Made by a program: the position numbers and the translations under genes. The notes beneath the pieces are model-generated. The model was not told the DNA's origin and ran no database searches. It saw nothing but the letters and a program-made list of their open reading frames with translations. A DNA stretch of 64,000 bases from Halopelagius inordinatus (GTDB lineage Archaea; Halobacteriota; Halobacteria; Halobacteriales; Haloferacaceae). This document shows, in pieces, positions 23,682-31,768 of the stretch; positions within the stretch are counted from its first letter, which is position 1; the number at the start of each line of letters is the position of its first letter. Location of the stretch: positions 1 through 64,000 of the forward strand of contig NZ_FOOQ01000007.1 in NCBI RefSeq assembly GCF_900113245.1, in the 5' to 3' direction.

Positions 23682-23990
23682 TTATCCGCGGATGATGCTA
23701 GCGAGCCGTTGTGTGAGTCCGGTCACTTGCTGGTCTGCACGTTCGATAGCCGCCTCCAGTTGGTCCCGGTCGACGATGCCGATGAACTCGTCAGTCCGCT
23801 CCCCGTTCGCATACACGAGCGTCGTTGGTGTCTTTCGAACGCCGTACTCCTCGGCCGTCTCCAGATCGGTCTGGATGTCGACCTCGCGAAATTCGACACC
23901 CGGATACGCATCTTCGATGCCTTCGTTTTTCTCTCGTTGCGTTGCGCACGCCCCACACGTCTCCTGTGTGAACAGGATTACTTCCGTCAT
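23682..23990 (-). CDS. Thioredoxin-fold protein
   Basis: A 102-residue thioredoxin-like protein with active site CGAC (TQETCGACATQ) near residue 12 and the cis-Pro segment VRKTPTTLVYANGER. The final 20 residues form an extra helix. No signal peptide, so it is cytoplasmic. It sits 19 bases upstream of the halocyanin fusion on the same strand. It probably keeps thiols reduced in cluster proteins or passes electrons within the redox run. Confidence 0.8.
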   Translation of the reverse strand: MTEVILFTQETCGACATQREKNEGIEDAYPGVEFREVDIQTDLETAEEYGVRKTPTTLVYANGERTDEFIGIVDRDQLEAAIERADQQVTGLTQRLASIIRG

Positions 23991-24114
23991 AGTAGCTAGT
24001 ATGGTCTTGTACCTTTAGCACATTTCTATTCACATCCGAAAGCTGTGAGGGTCACAGATTTCAGAATCCAAGGGAAGCGGACGTGGGTAACGCGGGAGTT
24101 GGTGGTCGAGACGA

Positions 24115-24468
24115 TTACTCCGACCGTTCGAGTCTCTCGCGGCGGGCTTCGAACTCTTCGTCAGTGAGGTCACCACGAGCGTATGCCGTGCGGAGTTCCT
24201 CCATCGCGGGATTTCGAGACGTCTGCGCTTCGTTCATACGCTGGAAGACGAGGTAGCCACCGCCGAGGAGAATAAGGAGGAAGATGAGCGGGACGAGCAT
24301 CCCGACGAGCGGCCACCACCCACCAGTACCGCCATACTGACCCATCATCCCACCGTACCCCATCATCCCGCCGAATCCCATCCCCATCGTGAGCAACGGG
24401 AGCAAGATGATAGCTCCGAGGATCAGGAGCACGATGGTCGTGGTGTCGAGCTGGTTCGATGAAGACAT
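24115..24468 (-). CDS. SHOCT-domain membrane protein (copy 2)
   Basis: A 117-residue protein with two membrane segments: about residues 8-28 (TIVLLILGAIILLPLL) and 50-72. The loop between is rich in Met and Gly (GMGFGGMMGYGGMMGQYGG). A C-terminal SHOCT motif follows (MEELRTAYARGDLTDEEFEA). Same plan as the copy at 20955. It lies 5 bases downstream of the DUF302 gene, so co-translation is probable. The Met-rich external loop may bind Cu(I), by inference. Confidence 0.75.
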   Translation of the reverse strand: MSSSNQLDTTTIVLLILGAIILLPLLTMGMGFGGMMGYGGMMGQYGGTGGWWPLVGMLVPLIFLLILLGGGYLVFQRMNEAQTSRNPAMEELRTAYARGDLTDEEFEARRERLERSE

Positions 24469-24473
24469 CGAGA

Positions 24474-24890
24474 TCAGGCCTCCGACTTGGAGCCTAGCTC
24501 GTCGGTGACTGCAGAGAGAACACGCTCAAAACGCTCGTTGACCTCGGTCGCGATTGAATCAAGCGCGTCGTTGTCTGCGATGCCGACCAGCTGTTGCGGA
24601 TCGACGGCACTCACCATGACCTCGCCGTCGTCGGTTTCGTAGACGATGACGTTACACGGGAGGAGTGCGCCGAGTTCGATTTCTTCGGTCAGTCCCTCGT
24701 ATGCCAGCGGGGGATTGCATGCACCGAGAATGCGGTACTGACGGAACTCTTCGCCGAGTTTCTCCTTGAGCGTCGCCTGGATATCGATGTCACAGAGGAC
24801 CCCGAATCCTTCGTCTTCGAGCGCAGCAATCGTCGTGTCGACGACGTCGTCGAACTCACCGGTGACTGAAGTCTGTATTGTGTATTCCAT
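24474..24890 (-). CDS. DUF302 protein
   Basis: A 138-residue soluble DUF302 protein. Typical features: an N-terminal TIAALEDEGFGVLCDIDIQA strand-helix unit, then RILGACNPPLAYEGL, LLPCNVIVYE and VSAVDPQQLVGI. DUF302 proteins occur next to copper, cytochrome and sulfur genes and may bind heme or metal through the conserved GACNP cysteine. The gene is translationally close to the SHOCT gene at 24115. The biochemical role is not known to me. Confidence 0.85.
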   Translation of the reverse strand: MEYTIQTSVTGEFDDVVDTTIAALEDEGFGVLCDIDIQATLKEKLGEEFRQYRILGACNPPLAYEGLTEEIELGALLPCNVIVYETDDGEVMVSAVDPQQLVGIADNDALDSIATEVNERFERVLSAVTDELGSKSEA

Positions 24891-24985
24891 GGAATATCAT
24901 ACCCCGTCCACGGGGTTAACGGTTGGGTGCCACAACGACGGGCGTTGGGAGTGTAATGTGTTGGCTGGAACAGCACTGGATCCGA

Positions 24986-25339
24986 TCATCCGGTACGTTC
25001 GAGCTGTTTTCGCCGTCGATCGAATTCATCGTCCGAGAGCTCACCGCGGGCGTAGCGCTCACGGAGAACCGACAGCGACTGCGCATCGTTCCCGTCGGAT
25101 CCTCGGTTGAGGAGCGCATAGACGAGGTAGAGTGGGACGGCGATGAGGAGCCCCATCCAGAGGAGTCCCCAGAGCCCCATCGCTCCGCCGAAGAGGCCCC
25201 AGCCGCCGCCCATCATGCCCCCGCCGTAGCTCCCACTACCGTGGGCGGCAGCCGTTCCAGTCGTCGCGACCAGCAGCGGGACGGCGAGGATCGCGAGTCG
25301 CCGAGCAGTGCGTCCGATGTGAGTGGTGAGTTGCGTCAT
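24986..25339 (-). CDS. SHOCT-domain membrane protein (copy 3)
   Basis: A 117-residue protein. It has an N-terminal signal or membrane segment (RLAILAVPLLVATTGTAAAH), a Gly/Met loop (GGGMMGGGWGLFGG), and a second segment (LLWMGLLIAVPLYLVYALL). It ends with a SHOCT motif (LRERYARGELSDDEFDRRRK). The order of parts equals the other copies, but the first segment here looks like a cleavable signal, so orientation may differ. It is 57 bases downstream of the secreted gene at 25397. Confidence 0.75.
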   Translation of the reverse strand: MTQLTTHIGRTARRLAILAVPLLVATTGTAAAHGSGSYGGGMMGGGWGLFGGAMGLWGLLWMGLLIAVPLYLVYALLNRGSDGNDAQSLSVLRERYARGELSDDEFDRRRKQLERTG

Positions 25340-25396
25340 TATCTTGAGTTGGTGGATCGTGGTATTCGGTTGAAGCGATCGAAACGGTCAGGGCCG

Positions 25397-25717
25397 TCAG
25401 CAGTGGCCCTGCCCGTACATCCCGCCGTTGTAGTCGTCGTTAGCCCCGTCGTGGTATTCCTCGTCAGCCATGTCCTGGGCCATCTCGTCGACGGTCACAC
25501 CCATGTGCGACTCCATCCACTCGACAGCACCGGGACCCATGTGTTCGGTCATCTGTGCCTCCATCCAAGTGGCCCATTCATCTGCGGTGGTATTGTCCGT
25601 GGGCGCGTCGTCAGCGGCCGTTTCGTCGCCGTGTGCGCTGACAACGGGGGCGGCGAACACGAGTCCGACGATCGCGAGCGCCACGAGCAGCCAGCGGCCC
25701 AGTTTGAAGTTGGTCAT
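25397..25717 (-). CDS. Small secreted Met/Trp-rich acidic protein
   Basis: A 106-residue exported protein with signal peptide in residues 8-28 (WLLVALAIVGLVFAAPVVSA). The mature part is acidic with repeated Met and Trp (WATWMEAQMTEHMGPGAVEW, MESHMGVTVDEMAQDM). It ends in GGMYGQGHC with a terminal cysteine. Met and His spacing suits Cu(I) binding. It heads the sub-run of SHOCT genes. No family recognised. Its upstream region 25718-25945 likely holds the promoter, but I cannot place the box with confidence. Confidence 0.55.
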   Translation of the reverse strand: MTNFKLGRWLLVALAIVGLVFAAPVVSAHGDETAADDAPTDNTTADEWATWMEAQMTEHMGPGAVEWMESHMGVTVDEMAQDMADEEYHDGANDDYNGGMYGQGHC

Positions 25718-25945
25718 TGTCTTTCTCCTCGGTTAGCCGTAGGACTGCTCGGGAGTTATCGACGAGGGTGTGAATCCACACAGGAGAACGTTCGAGAACG
25801 TGTATAGGGCGTTCTAATCGTTTTTCATAACTGGGATCGTTCATCTGTACCGAATACGATGGATTTGGGCGAGACACGTGTTCTCCAAGAAGAGGACCGG
25901 AACCGCACACGAGTACAAATAGCCACAAACCAGAAGCACCAGTGG

Positions 25946-27373
25946 TCACTCGACGTATCTCACGACACGCGCCATTCCTGCATCGAGATGGTAGAGGTTG
26001 TGGCAGTGGAATAACCACCGGCCGGGATTGTCCGCGTGGAAGTCGATCGTCACCTGCCCTCTATGTCCGGGGACGATGACGGTGTCTTTGACTGCGTTAC
26101 CGACCTGAAAGAAGTGGCCGTGAAGGTGCATCGGGTGAACGACCGGGCTCTGATTGGTCATCCGAATCCGGACGTGTTCCCCGGGTCGAATATTTAGTGG
26201 ATCGGCATCCGGATAGGTCTGTCCGTCAATCGTCCACACGTACTCACCCCTGCCGCGAGACAGCGTCAAGTCGAACGTCCGGTCGGGATCGTCGCTCACA
26301 CCGTCGAGCGAGGAGAGTGCTCGAAGGTCGCCGTACTGCAATCGGTTACTCGAGGACGATGGGGTCTGGGGGGTGCCCGAACCACCTGTGGATTCGTACT
26401 CGACGGCGGCTCTAGCTGGTGGTTCGTTCCCGTCAAGTGCGTCCGCCTGAACGAACCATCTTCCCGGATTCGTCGCTTCGACCACGACGTCGTACCGCTC
26501 GCCGGCTCCGAAGACGAAAGAGTCTGCGTCGACGGGTTCGACGGGTCGGCCATCGGTGTGGGTCACCGTCATCTCGTGACCGGCGATCCGCACCCCAAAG
26601 ACCGTCGCACTGGAAGCATTCACGAACCGGAAGCGAACCCGCTCTCCCTCAGTGACGTCGAATGTCTGGGGGTTCTCGGGCAGTCGACCATTGATCAGGA
26701 GCCCCTCGTACGGTGGCCGAACATCGCCCATCATCCCGCCTCTCCCACCCATTCCGCCACCCCTGCCTCCGTCCGAAGGAAGCTTCGGCTCTCCGGGGAG
26801 GTAATCATCGACGACCACGACGTACTCGCGATCGTACTCGACATGTGGCTCACGTTCTTCGACGATCAGTGGCCCCAGCAATCCCCGGTCGAGTTGGAGT
26901 CCGACGTGGCTGTGATAGAAGTACGTCCCGGCGGGTTCGGCGCGGAACGTGTAGGTGAACGTGTTGCCGGAAGCGATCGGGTCCTGAGTCACATTTGGCA
27001 CGCCATCGACCGGATTCGGAACCGGGACCCCGTGCCAGTGAATCGTCGTCTCCTCCTGGAGGTCGTTGGTCAGTTCGACGCTGAGCACGTCGCCCTCCTG
27101 AACGCGTAGCTCCGGTCCAGGGAATTGCCCCTCGTACATCCAGTTGGTCGTCGATGTATCGGGGGTTGGTCGAATCGTCCCGGACGCCGCGGTGAGGCTG
27201 ACGGATGTATCTGGCTCGGCCGTCACTGTCGGGCGGGGCGACACCTCACGACCCCCACCATCGTCGGTGCCCGGTAGCTGACCGGCACAACCCGCGAGCG
27301 CTCCCAGGGTGGTTGTCCCAGTCAGTTGGAGGAGCCTGCGGCGCGAGAGCGACCGTTGTTCTCTATGCGGCAC
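25946..27373 (-). CDS. Multicopper oxidase
   Basis: A 475-residue three-domain multicopper oxidase from GTG 27373, which overlaps the upstream gene's stop by 11 bases; a longer open frame to 27484 is unlikely. It has a Tat lipoprotein signal (SRRRLLQLTGTTTLGALAGC). The four copper motifs are TIHWHG, YFYHSHVG, HPMHLHGHFF and LFHCHNLYHLDAGM. It oxidises Cu(I), Fe(II), Mn(II) or phenols with O2 outside the membrane. A Gly/Met-rich insert (GGRGGGMGGRGGMMG) in domain 2 recalls CueO-type methionine inserts that bind Cu(I), so a cuprous oxidase role in copper tolerance is likely. Confidence 0.9.
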   Translation of the reverse strand: MPHREQRSLSRRRLLQLTGTTTLGALAGCAGQLPGTDDGGGREVSPRPTVTAEPDTSVSLTAASGTIRPTPDTSTTNWMYEGQFPGPELRVQEGDVLSVELTNDLQEETTIHWHGVPVPNPVDGVPNVTQDPIASGNTFTYTFRAEPAGTYFYHSHVGLQLDRGLLGPLIVEEREPHVEYDREYVVVVDDYLPGEPKLPSDGGRGGGMGGRGGMMGDVRPPYEGLLINGRLPENPQTFDVTEGERVRFRFVNASSATVFGVRIAGHEMTVTHTDGRPVEPVDADSFVFGAGERYDVVVEATNPGRWFVQADALDGNEPPARAAVEYESTGGSGTPQTPSSSSNRLQYGDLRALSSLDGVSDDPDRTFDLTLSRGRGEYVWTIDGQTYPDADPLNIRPGEHVRIRMTNQSPVVHPMHLHGHFFQVGNAVKDTVIVPGHRGQVTIDFHADNPGRWLFHCHNLYHLDAGMARVVRYVE

Positions 27374-28511
27374 AGTTGTTCGGACCCAGTTCGAGTTCTG
27401 TCGCCTCGCCCTCGTCGTCGACGGTCTCTTTGCCGGTGTTGATGGCGATGACCCGCTCGTAGTTCGGGGGCTTCTCCGGGGCATCCTCGGTTAATCGCTC
27501 GACGAACGCGTCGCGGTCGAGCCCGAGGAAGCTGAGTTCTTTGCGGAGATCCCCGAGACGGGCCTTGAGGGATTCGCCTGGCGAGCCGTGTTCGTAGCGG
27601 CCGTCGCTCGTGACGGTGAGGTGGCCCGGCAGAATCATCGTGTCGTCCGGGAGGTCGAGAATCGTCTCGTGGAGCGAGTCGTATAGCAGTTCGGCCCCAC
27701 GCGAGGCATCGTCCTCACCGAACTGAAGTTCCGTCCGCCCGACGGAGTCGACGAACAGCGTATCGCCCGTCAACAGGAGTTCGCCGTCGACGAGGTAATT
27801 CATCATCTCCGAGGTGTGCCCGGGCGTGTGCAGCGCCTCGATCTCGACGTCGCCGACCTCGACGATGTCGCCGTCCGACAGCGCCTCGTACTCGTACTCG
27901 ACACTGCGCTCGCTGGCTGCGTCACCGAGGTGGTAGGGCACACCGATCTCGTCGGCGAGTGCCGGACTGCCTGAGATGTGGTCGGCGTGGACGTGCGTAT
28001 CGAGCACCCGCGAAATGGAGAGCCCGGCGTCCTGGGCGGCGACTTTGAACTGGTTGGTCTGTCTGGTCGCGTCGACCACGATGGCCTCTTCTGCCTCCTT
28101 CGATCCGACGATATAGCCGAGACAACCCTTCGCACGGCGCTGGACCTGCCGAACGACGAGGTCGTCGCTGGCTGTCTCGATGGGGACGGCCTCGTAGAGT
28201 TTGCTCCACTCTTCCATTCCACCGGTGACGACCGAGACGTCCTCGTAGCCGTGTTCGTCGAGCTCGAACCCGAACGGCGTTGACGTCAGACCCTTCCCAC
28301 AGATAGCGACGACCGGCCGGCCGTCGACCAGTGCGTTCACCTCGTTCAGTTGGTCCTCGCTCAACCCCTGGTCGGGGTCGTACGGAACGTTCTCCGCATC
28401 ACGCACGTGCCAGGCCTCGAAACTATCTTCCGGGCGCACGTCGATGAGCGTGAACTGGTCGCCGGCGTCTATCCTGTCCGCGAGTTGTTCCGCGGTAATG
28501 TTCTTGACCAT
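27363..28511 (-). CDS. Rhodanese/metallo-beta-lactamase fusion (persulfide dioxygenase-like)
   Basis: A 382-residue protein. Residues 1-110 are a rhodanese domain (TLIDVRPEDSFEAWHV, active-loop cysteine in VAICGKGLTS). Residues about 125-350 are a metallo-beta-lactamase domain with THVHADH, HTPGHTSEMM and LLTGDTLFVDSVGR, as in ETHE1/persulfide dioxygenases. In related enzymes these domains pass sulfane sulfur and oxidise it to sulfite. Order is reversed relative to many bacterial fusions, where rhodanese is C-terminal. With the SoxB-like gene and TauE-type exporter nearby, a role in sulfur oxidation is inferred. Confidence 0.85.
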   Translation of the reverse strand: MVKNITAEQLADRIDAGDQFTLIDVRPEDSFEAWHVRDAENVPYDPDQGLSEDQLNEVNALVDGRPVVAICGKGLTSTPFGFELDEHGYEDVSVVTGGMEEWSKLYEAVPIETASDDLVVRQVQRRAKGCLGYIVGSKEAEEAIVVDATRQTNQFKVAAQDAGLSISRVLDTHVHADHISGSPALADEIGVPYHLGDAASERSVEYEYEALSDGDIVEVGDVEIEALHTPGHTSEMMNYLVDGELLLTGDTLFVDSVGRTELQFGEDDASRGAELLYDSLHETILDLPDDTMILPGHLTVTSDGRYEHGSPGESLKARLGDLRKELSFLGLDRDAFVERLTEDAPEKPPNYERVIAINTGKETVDDEGEATELELGPNNCAA

Positions 28512-28574
28512 CGTATCTCACCTGTATAGTGTCCGTTCGCCGTTCGTTGGATCTGTCGCGTGTACCGTCGCTAT

Positions 28575-30359
28575 CTAGCGCGTTCGATTACGCCCTTCTT
28601 CAGGGAAAGCGTTCCCACGGGGAATCATGGACGTCTCGCAGTAGGCCTCTCCGTCCCGGTAGTCGACGCCCGGTTGGATGAACGGATACGGCCCGTCGGC
28701 GGGCGTGTTCTGTGCCCGACCGCCGTCGTCTGCAGTCTCGACCAGCCCCATCACCTCGTAGTCGACTGGTGAGTGCTCTTCGAGGTACTCGACGATGACG
28801 TCGACAGGTATCGTCCCGTCGTCGACCTCGACGTCCTGGAACGGGAACCCGCAGTTGCCGAGGTCACGTTCTGGGTCGCCAGGACGGCGGAACGTCGCCA
28901 CCGAGTACGTTTCCTCCGGGTCGACCAGCTCGCCGTCGATACGCATCTCGACGAGGCGACGGCCGCGCTTGGCGGTCGGGTCGACGGTCACCTCGACATT
29001 CGAGGAGAAATTTCGGACGCGGCCGTCCTCCTGGTCGTAGGGGTACGGCGTGAAGTTGTCCTCGAGGAACTCCTCCATGTGGCTCGTGAGTTGCTGGCCG
29101 TACGCGACGCCGCGGGCAACGGGCGTCGCCATCGGGAAGAACGTGTACAGTTCGCCGAGCGTGATGTCGCCGGGCGGGATAGCGGTCCCGTAACGGAACC
29201 CGTGTGAGACGGCGAGGTCGGTGTCGAAGTGTGCCTGCAGTGCGTCATTGAACAGCGTGTTCCAGGCGCTTTCGAGGAACGACTGCCGGTAGAGCGGCGT
29301 CTCCGTTTGTCCGACGATCGTGTCCAGGGGGCGTTCGAGCGTGCCGGCTCCACGCTCGAATTCTGAATTTCCTTCGAAGAATGGTGCACGCACCGACTCG
29401 ACGGTTTCCTGTGCATCGGCGTCCGGGTCCGGCGTGTACTCGCCGTCCTCGGTGAGGCAGTAGAGGTGGTGTCTGAACTGTATCTCCCCGTTTCGAATTC
29501 GGAGGTCGACACGGCCGAGCGCTTCGCCCATGCCGGACTCGACGACCACGGTTTCGGTCTCCTCGACGACGATTGGTTCGTACGTATACTCGTGGGTGTG
29601 CGCGCTGAACATCACGTCCACGCTCGCACAGTCTTTCGCAGCCTGGACCATCCACGGCAGGCCGATTTCGGTGACTGCGACTACGACATCCGCGCCGTCA
29701 TCGCGGGCGGCCTGTGCGGACTCTTCGAGGAGCGCGGGATGCTTCCCGAAGCGGTACTTCCCTTCCCAGAACGAAGGAGCCATCCGGTCGACGTAGACGT
29801 TCGTCATGCCGACGACGCCTACAGAGAGTCCACCGACCTCGAGGATGCTGTACGCGTCGTACAGCCGCTTGTCAGTCTCCCAGTCGTAGAGGTTGTTCGC
29901 GAGGACCGGGGCGTCAAGGTCATCCATGAGTTCCACGAAGTTGCCGTCCTCGACGGCCTCGTTCGAGTAATCCCAGTTCCCGGGGACATAGACGTCGGGC
30001 GCGACGTGCTCGTTGATGGGCTCGAGCATTGCCCGCCCGTCGGTGTAGGTGGTTACGGCGGAGCCGTGGAATGTATCACCACTCATCAGGGTACAGACCT
30101 CGTCGTCCTCGCGGAGTTCGTCCAGTTTGGCCGCGAGCAGGGGAACCCCGCCACTGCGCTTGATGACGCGGTCGTCGTCTCTGAACTCGAAGTTCGGTTT
30201 CGACGTTGGGTTGTCGTAGTAGACCTGGTGGCGTGGCGTGAGCTGTCCGTGGAGGTCGCTGACGTGCGCGAAGACGACGTCTGGGTCGCCTGTGCTGTCA
30301 CGCGCAGGGTCACCGTCTAGGGATTGCCACTCGCCGACGGATGTCTCGTCCTGGTTCAT
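28575..30359 (-). CDS. SoxB-like/5'-nucleotidase family metallophosphoesterase
   Basis: A 594-residue protein of the UshA/SoxB family. Metal-site motifs: HVSDLHGQL, GDTFHGSA, GNWDYSNE (relatives read GNHE or GHWE) and SAHTHEY. The C-terminal half has SHGFRYGTAIPPGDITLGEL, close to SoxB rather than nucleotidases, and YPYDQEDG. SoxB releases sulfate from a protein-bound cysteine S-thiosulfonate. Bacterial SoxB is periplasmic, but no signal peptide is seen here and no SoxYZ carrier gene is nearby. Thiosulfohydrolase or nucleotidase activity both remain possible. It is transcribed ahead of the rhodanese fusion on the same strand. Confidence 0.75.
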   Translation of the reverse strand: MNQDETSVGEWQSLDGDPARDSTGDPDVVFAHVSDLHGQLTPRHQVYYDNPTSKPNFEFRDDDRVIKRSGGVPLLAAKLDELREDDEVCTLMSGDTFHGSAVTTYTDGRAMLEPINEHVAPDVYVPGNWDYSNEAVEDGNFVELMDDLDAPVLANNLYDWETDKRLYDAYSILEVGGLSVGVVGMTNVYVDRMAPSFWEGKYRFGKHPALLEESAQAARDDGADVVVAVTEIGLPWMVQAAKDCASVDVMFSAHTHEYTYEPIVVEETETVVVESGMGEALGRVDLRIRNGEIQFRHHLYCLTEDGEYTPDPDADAQETVESVRAPFFEGNSEFERGAGTLERPLDTIVGQTETPLYRQSFLESAWNTLFNDALQAHFDTDLAVSHGFRYGTAIPPGDITLGELYTFFPMATPVARGVAYGQQLTSHMEEFLEDNFTPYPYDQEDGRVRNFSSNVEVTVDPTAKRGRRLVEMRIDGELVDPEETYSVATFRRPGDPERDLGNCGFPFQDVEVDDGTIPVDVIVEYLEEHSPVDYEVMGLVETADDGGRAQNTPADGPYPFIQPGVDYRDGEAYCETSMIPRGNAFPEEGRNRTR

Positions 30360-30648
30360 CGTGACGCGACTGTAGATACGACCGTTGGCTGTTCATACGT
30401 TGTGGTTGAAATTCGAAAGACCGAACAAGACCACGTATGGGTTCGCTATCGGCTACATATTCGATTGAACGCCGAGACCGGTCGAGTTCGGTTTGCAAAA
30501 CAGTCTCGTAGTGCGTTCTAGTGGCAGGTGCGAAGGATGAGTGAGACACTGGCCTTTCGCTTCCTAGGGAGAACTTGCCTAAGGGAGAAGGCCGTAGTAT
30601 TGGCCGAGCAGAGATGTACGCGCTTGTTCGAACGTCGAGGTGGTCTCG

Positions 30649-31434
30649 ATGACAGCTAATTGGGTAACGACGGGGTTGTCTGCGGTCGTCATCCTCGTTG
30701 CGTCCGTTGTTCACGGGATCGCCGGGTTCGGCTTCGCGCAGGTGTCGATGGGTCTGATGCCGCTGTTCCGGTCGCCTTCGAGTGCCTCGATCATTTTCAC
30801 CGCGACGGCAGTCGTGAGTAACGCCCGCGTTTGGTGGAGCGTCCGGGACGCGTTCGACTGGCGCAAGTGGATCGTTCCAGTCGGCGGACTCGTCGTCGGG
30901 ATGCCGCTTGGCATCTACGTGTTCAGCCAGTTCAACAAGGCACAGATGCGCGTCGCTATCGGGGCGGTTCTCGTGCTCGCGGTCATCATCGTCGGGGCGA
31001 CCCAGCAACTCGACGTCGTCACTGACTGGATCGAAGCACGGGACTACCGACCGGGGAAGATCGTCGGCGCGACGGCCGGTCTCCTCGCGGGGATTTTCGG
31101 CGGTGCCGTCGCCGTCCCCGGCCCGCCGATGATCGTTTACGGCGCGTTCATGTCCGCCAGCGGATTCTGGAGCGGTGAAGAGATGAAGGCGACGTTCACC
31201 GCCTTCTTCGGCACGCTCATGCTGTATCGTCTAGGGAGCCTCACGTACACGGGGGCCGTGACGACGCCGCTGATGATTGAGGCCGCAATAGCCGTTCCGA
31301 TGGTGTTCCTCGGTGCGTGGGTCGGCGTCTACATCTTCGACCACATACCCGAGCGTATCTTCCAGTGGGTCGTGCTGGCGCTTCTGACTGTGAACGCGTT
31401 TGTCCTCCTGTTTACAGCAGTTCCGGAACTCTAA
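30649..31434 (+). CDS. TauE/SafE-family anion exporter
   Basis: About 261 residues with eight membrane segments in two homologous halves. Family motifs are present: VHGIAGFGFAQVSMGLMP near the start and AGIFGGAVAVPGPPMIVYGA in the second half. TauE/SafE proteins export sulfite, sulfoacetate or related anions, or import sulfate-like ions. It is divergent from the SoxB-like gene (289-base spacer), so the pair may share regulation. The product sulfite of the sulfur enzymes would be its natural substrate, by inference. ATG 30649 is preferred over GTG 30640. Confidence 0.85.
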   Translation: MTANWVTTGLSAVVILVASVVHGIAGFGFAQVSMGLMPLFRSPSSASIIFTATAVVSNARVWWSVRDAFDWRKWIVPVGGLVVGMPLGIYVFSQFNKAQMRVAIGAVLVLAVIIVGATQQLDVVTDWIEARDYRPGKIVGATAGLLAGIFGGAVAVPGPPMIVYGAFMSASGFWSGEEMKATFTAFFGTLMLYRLGSLTYTGAVTTPLMIEAAIAVPMVFLGAWVGVYIFDHIPERIFQWVVLALLTVNAFVLLFTAVPEL

Positions 31435-31768
31435 CCGTGTCTCTCTGTCCCCGTTCAGGGGTCCGGTGTCTCCTTACCGAACTGGTTTCACTCGCTAAAT
31501 TCAGAATTCAACGAGACGTACTCGCTGGGCAGTCTAGCCCGAGCTAACTAGTGACTTTCCGGCTTGAAGACGAAGGTACATTTCACCTCTATCGACCGGA
31601 GCACTAACGATCAACTGTGAATGCCGCTTCGAGAAACAGAGACACTACTACGATGAGACTGCTCAGAACGACACCATTCAGGACGCGATTAGCGACGGAA
31701 AGTGAAAATCGAACAACCAGCACATCGACGTCCCAGGTAACCCAGCCGACACGACGAGGGGAGAGACG
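31435..31768. other. Intergenic region without recognised gene
   Basis: No open frame with haloarchaeal composition and no clear repeat in this 334-base stretch. It must hold the terminator of the exporter and the promoter of the next gene, but I cannot place either with confidence. Confidence 0.5.

Noticed and set aside
25861-26013. 51-codon plus-strand frame starting MDLGETRVLQ
   Set aside because: It overlaps the end of the multicopper oxidase on the other strand, and its second half mirrors that gene's conserved copper motif codons.
27374-27484. N-terminal extension of the multicopper oxidase
   Set aside because: The extra 37 residues are Arg/Ser/Thr-rich shadow sequence inside the upstream gene; the Tat signal starts after GTG 27373.
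29466-30320. Plus-strand frame within the SoxB-like gene
   Set aside because: Fully antisense to a gene with all metal motifs in order; shadow frame.
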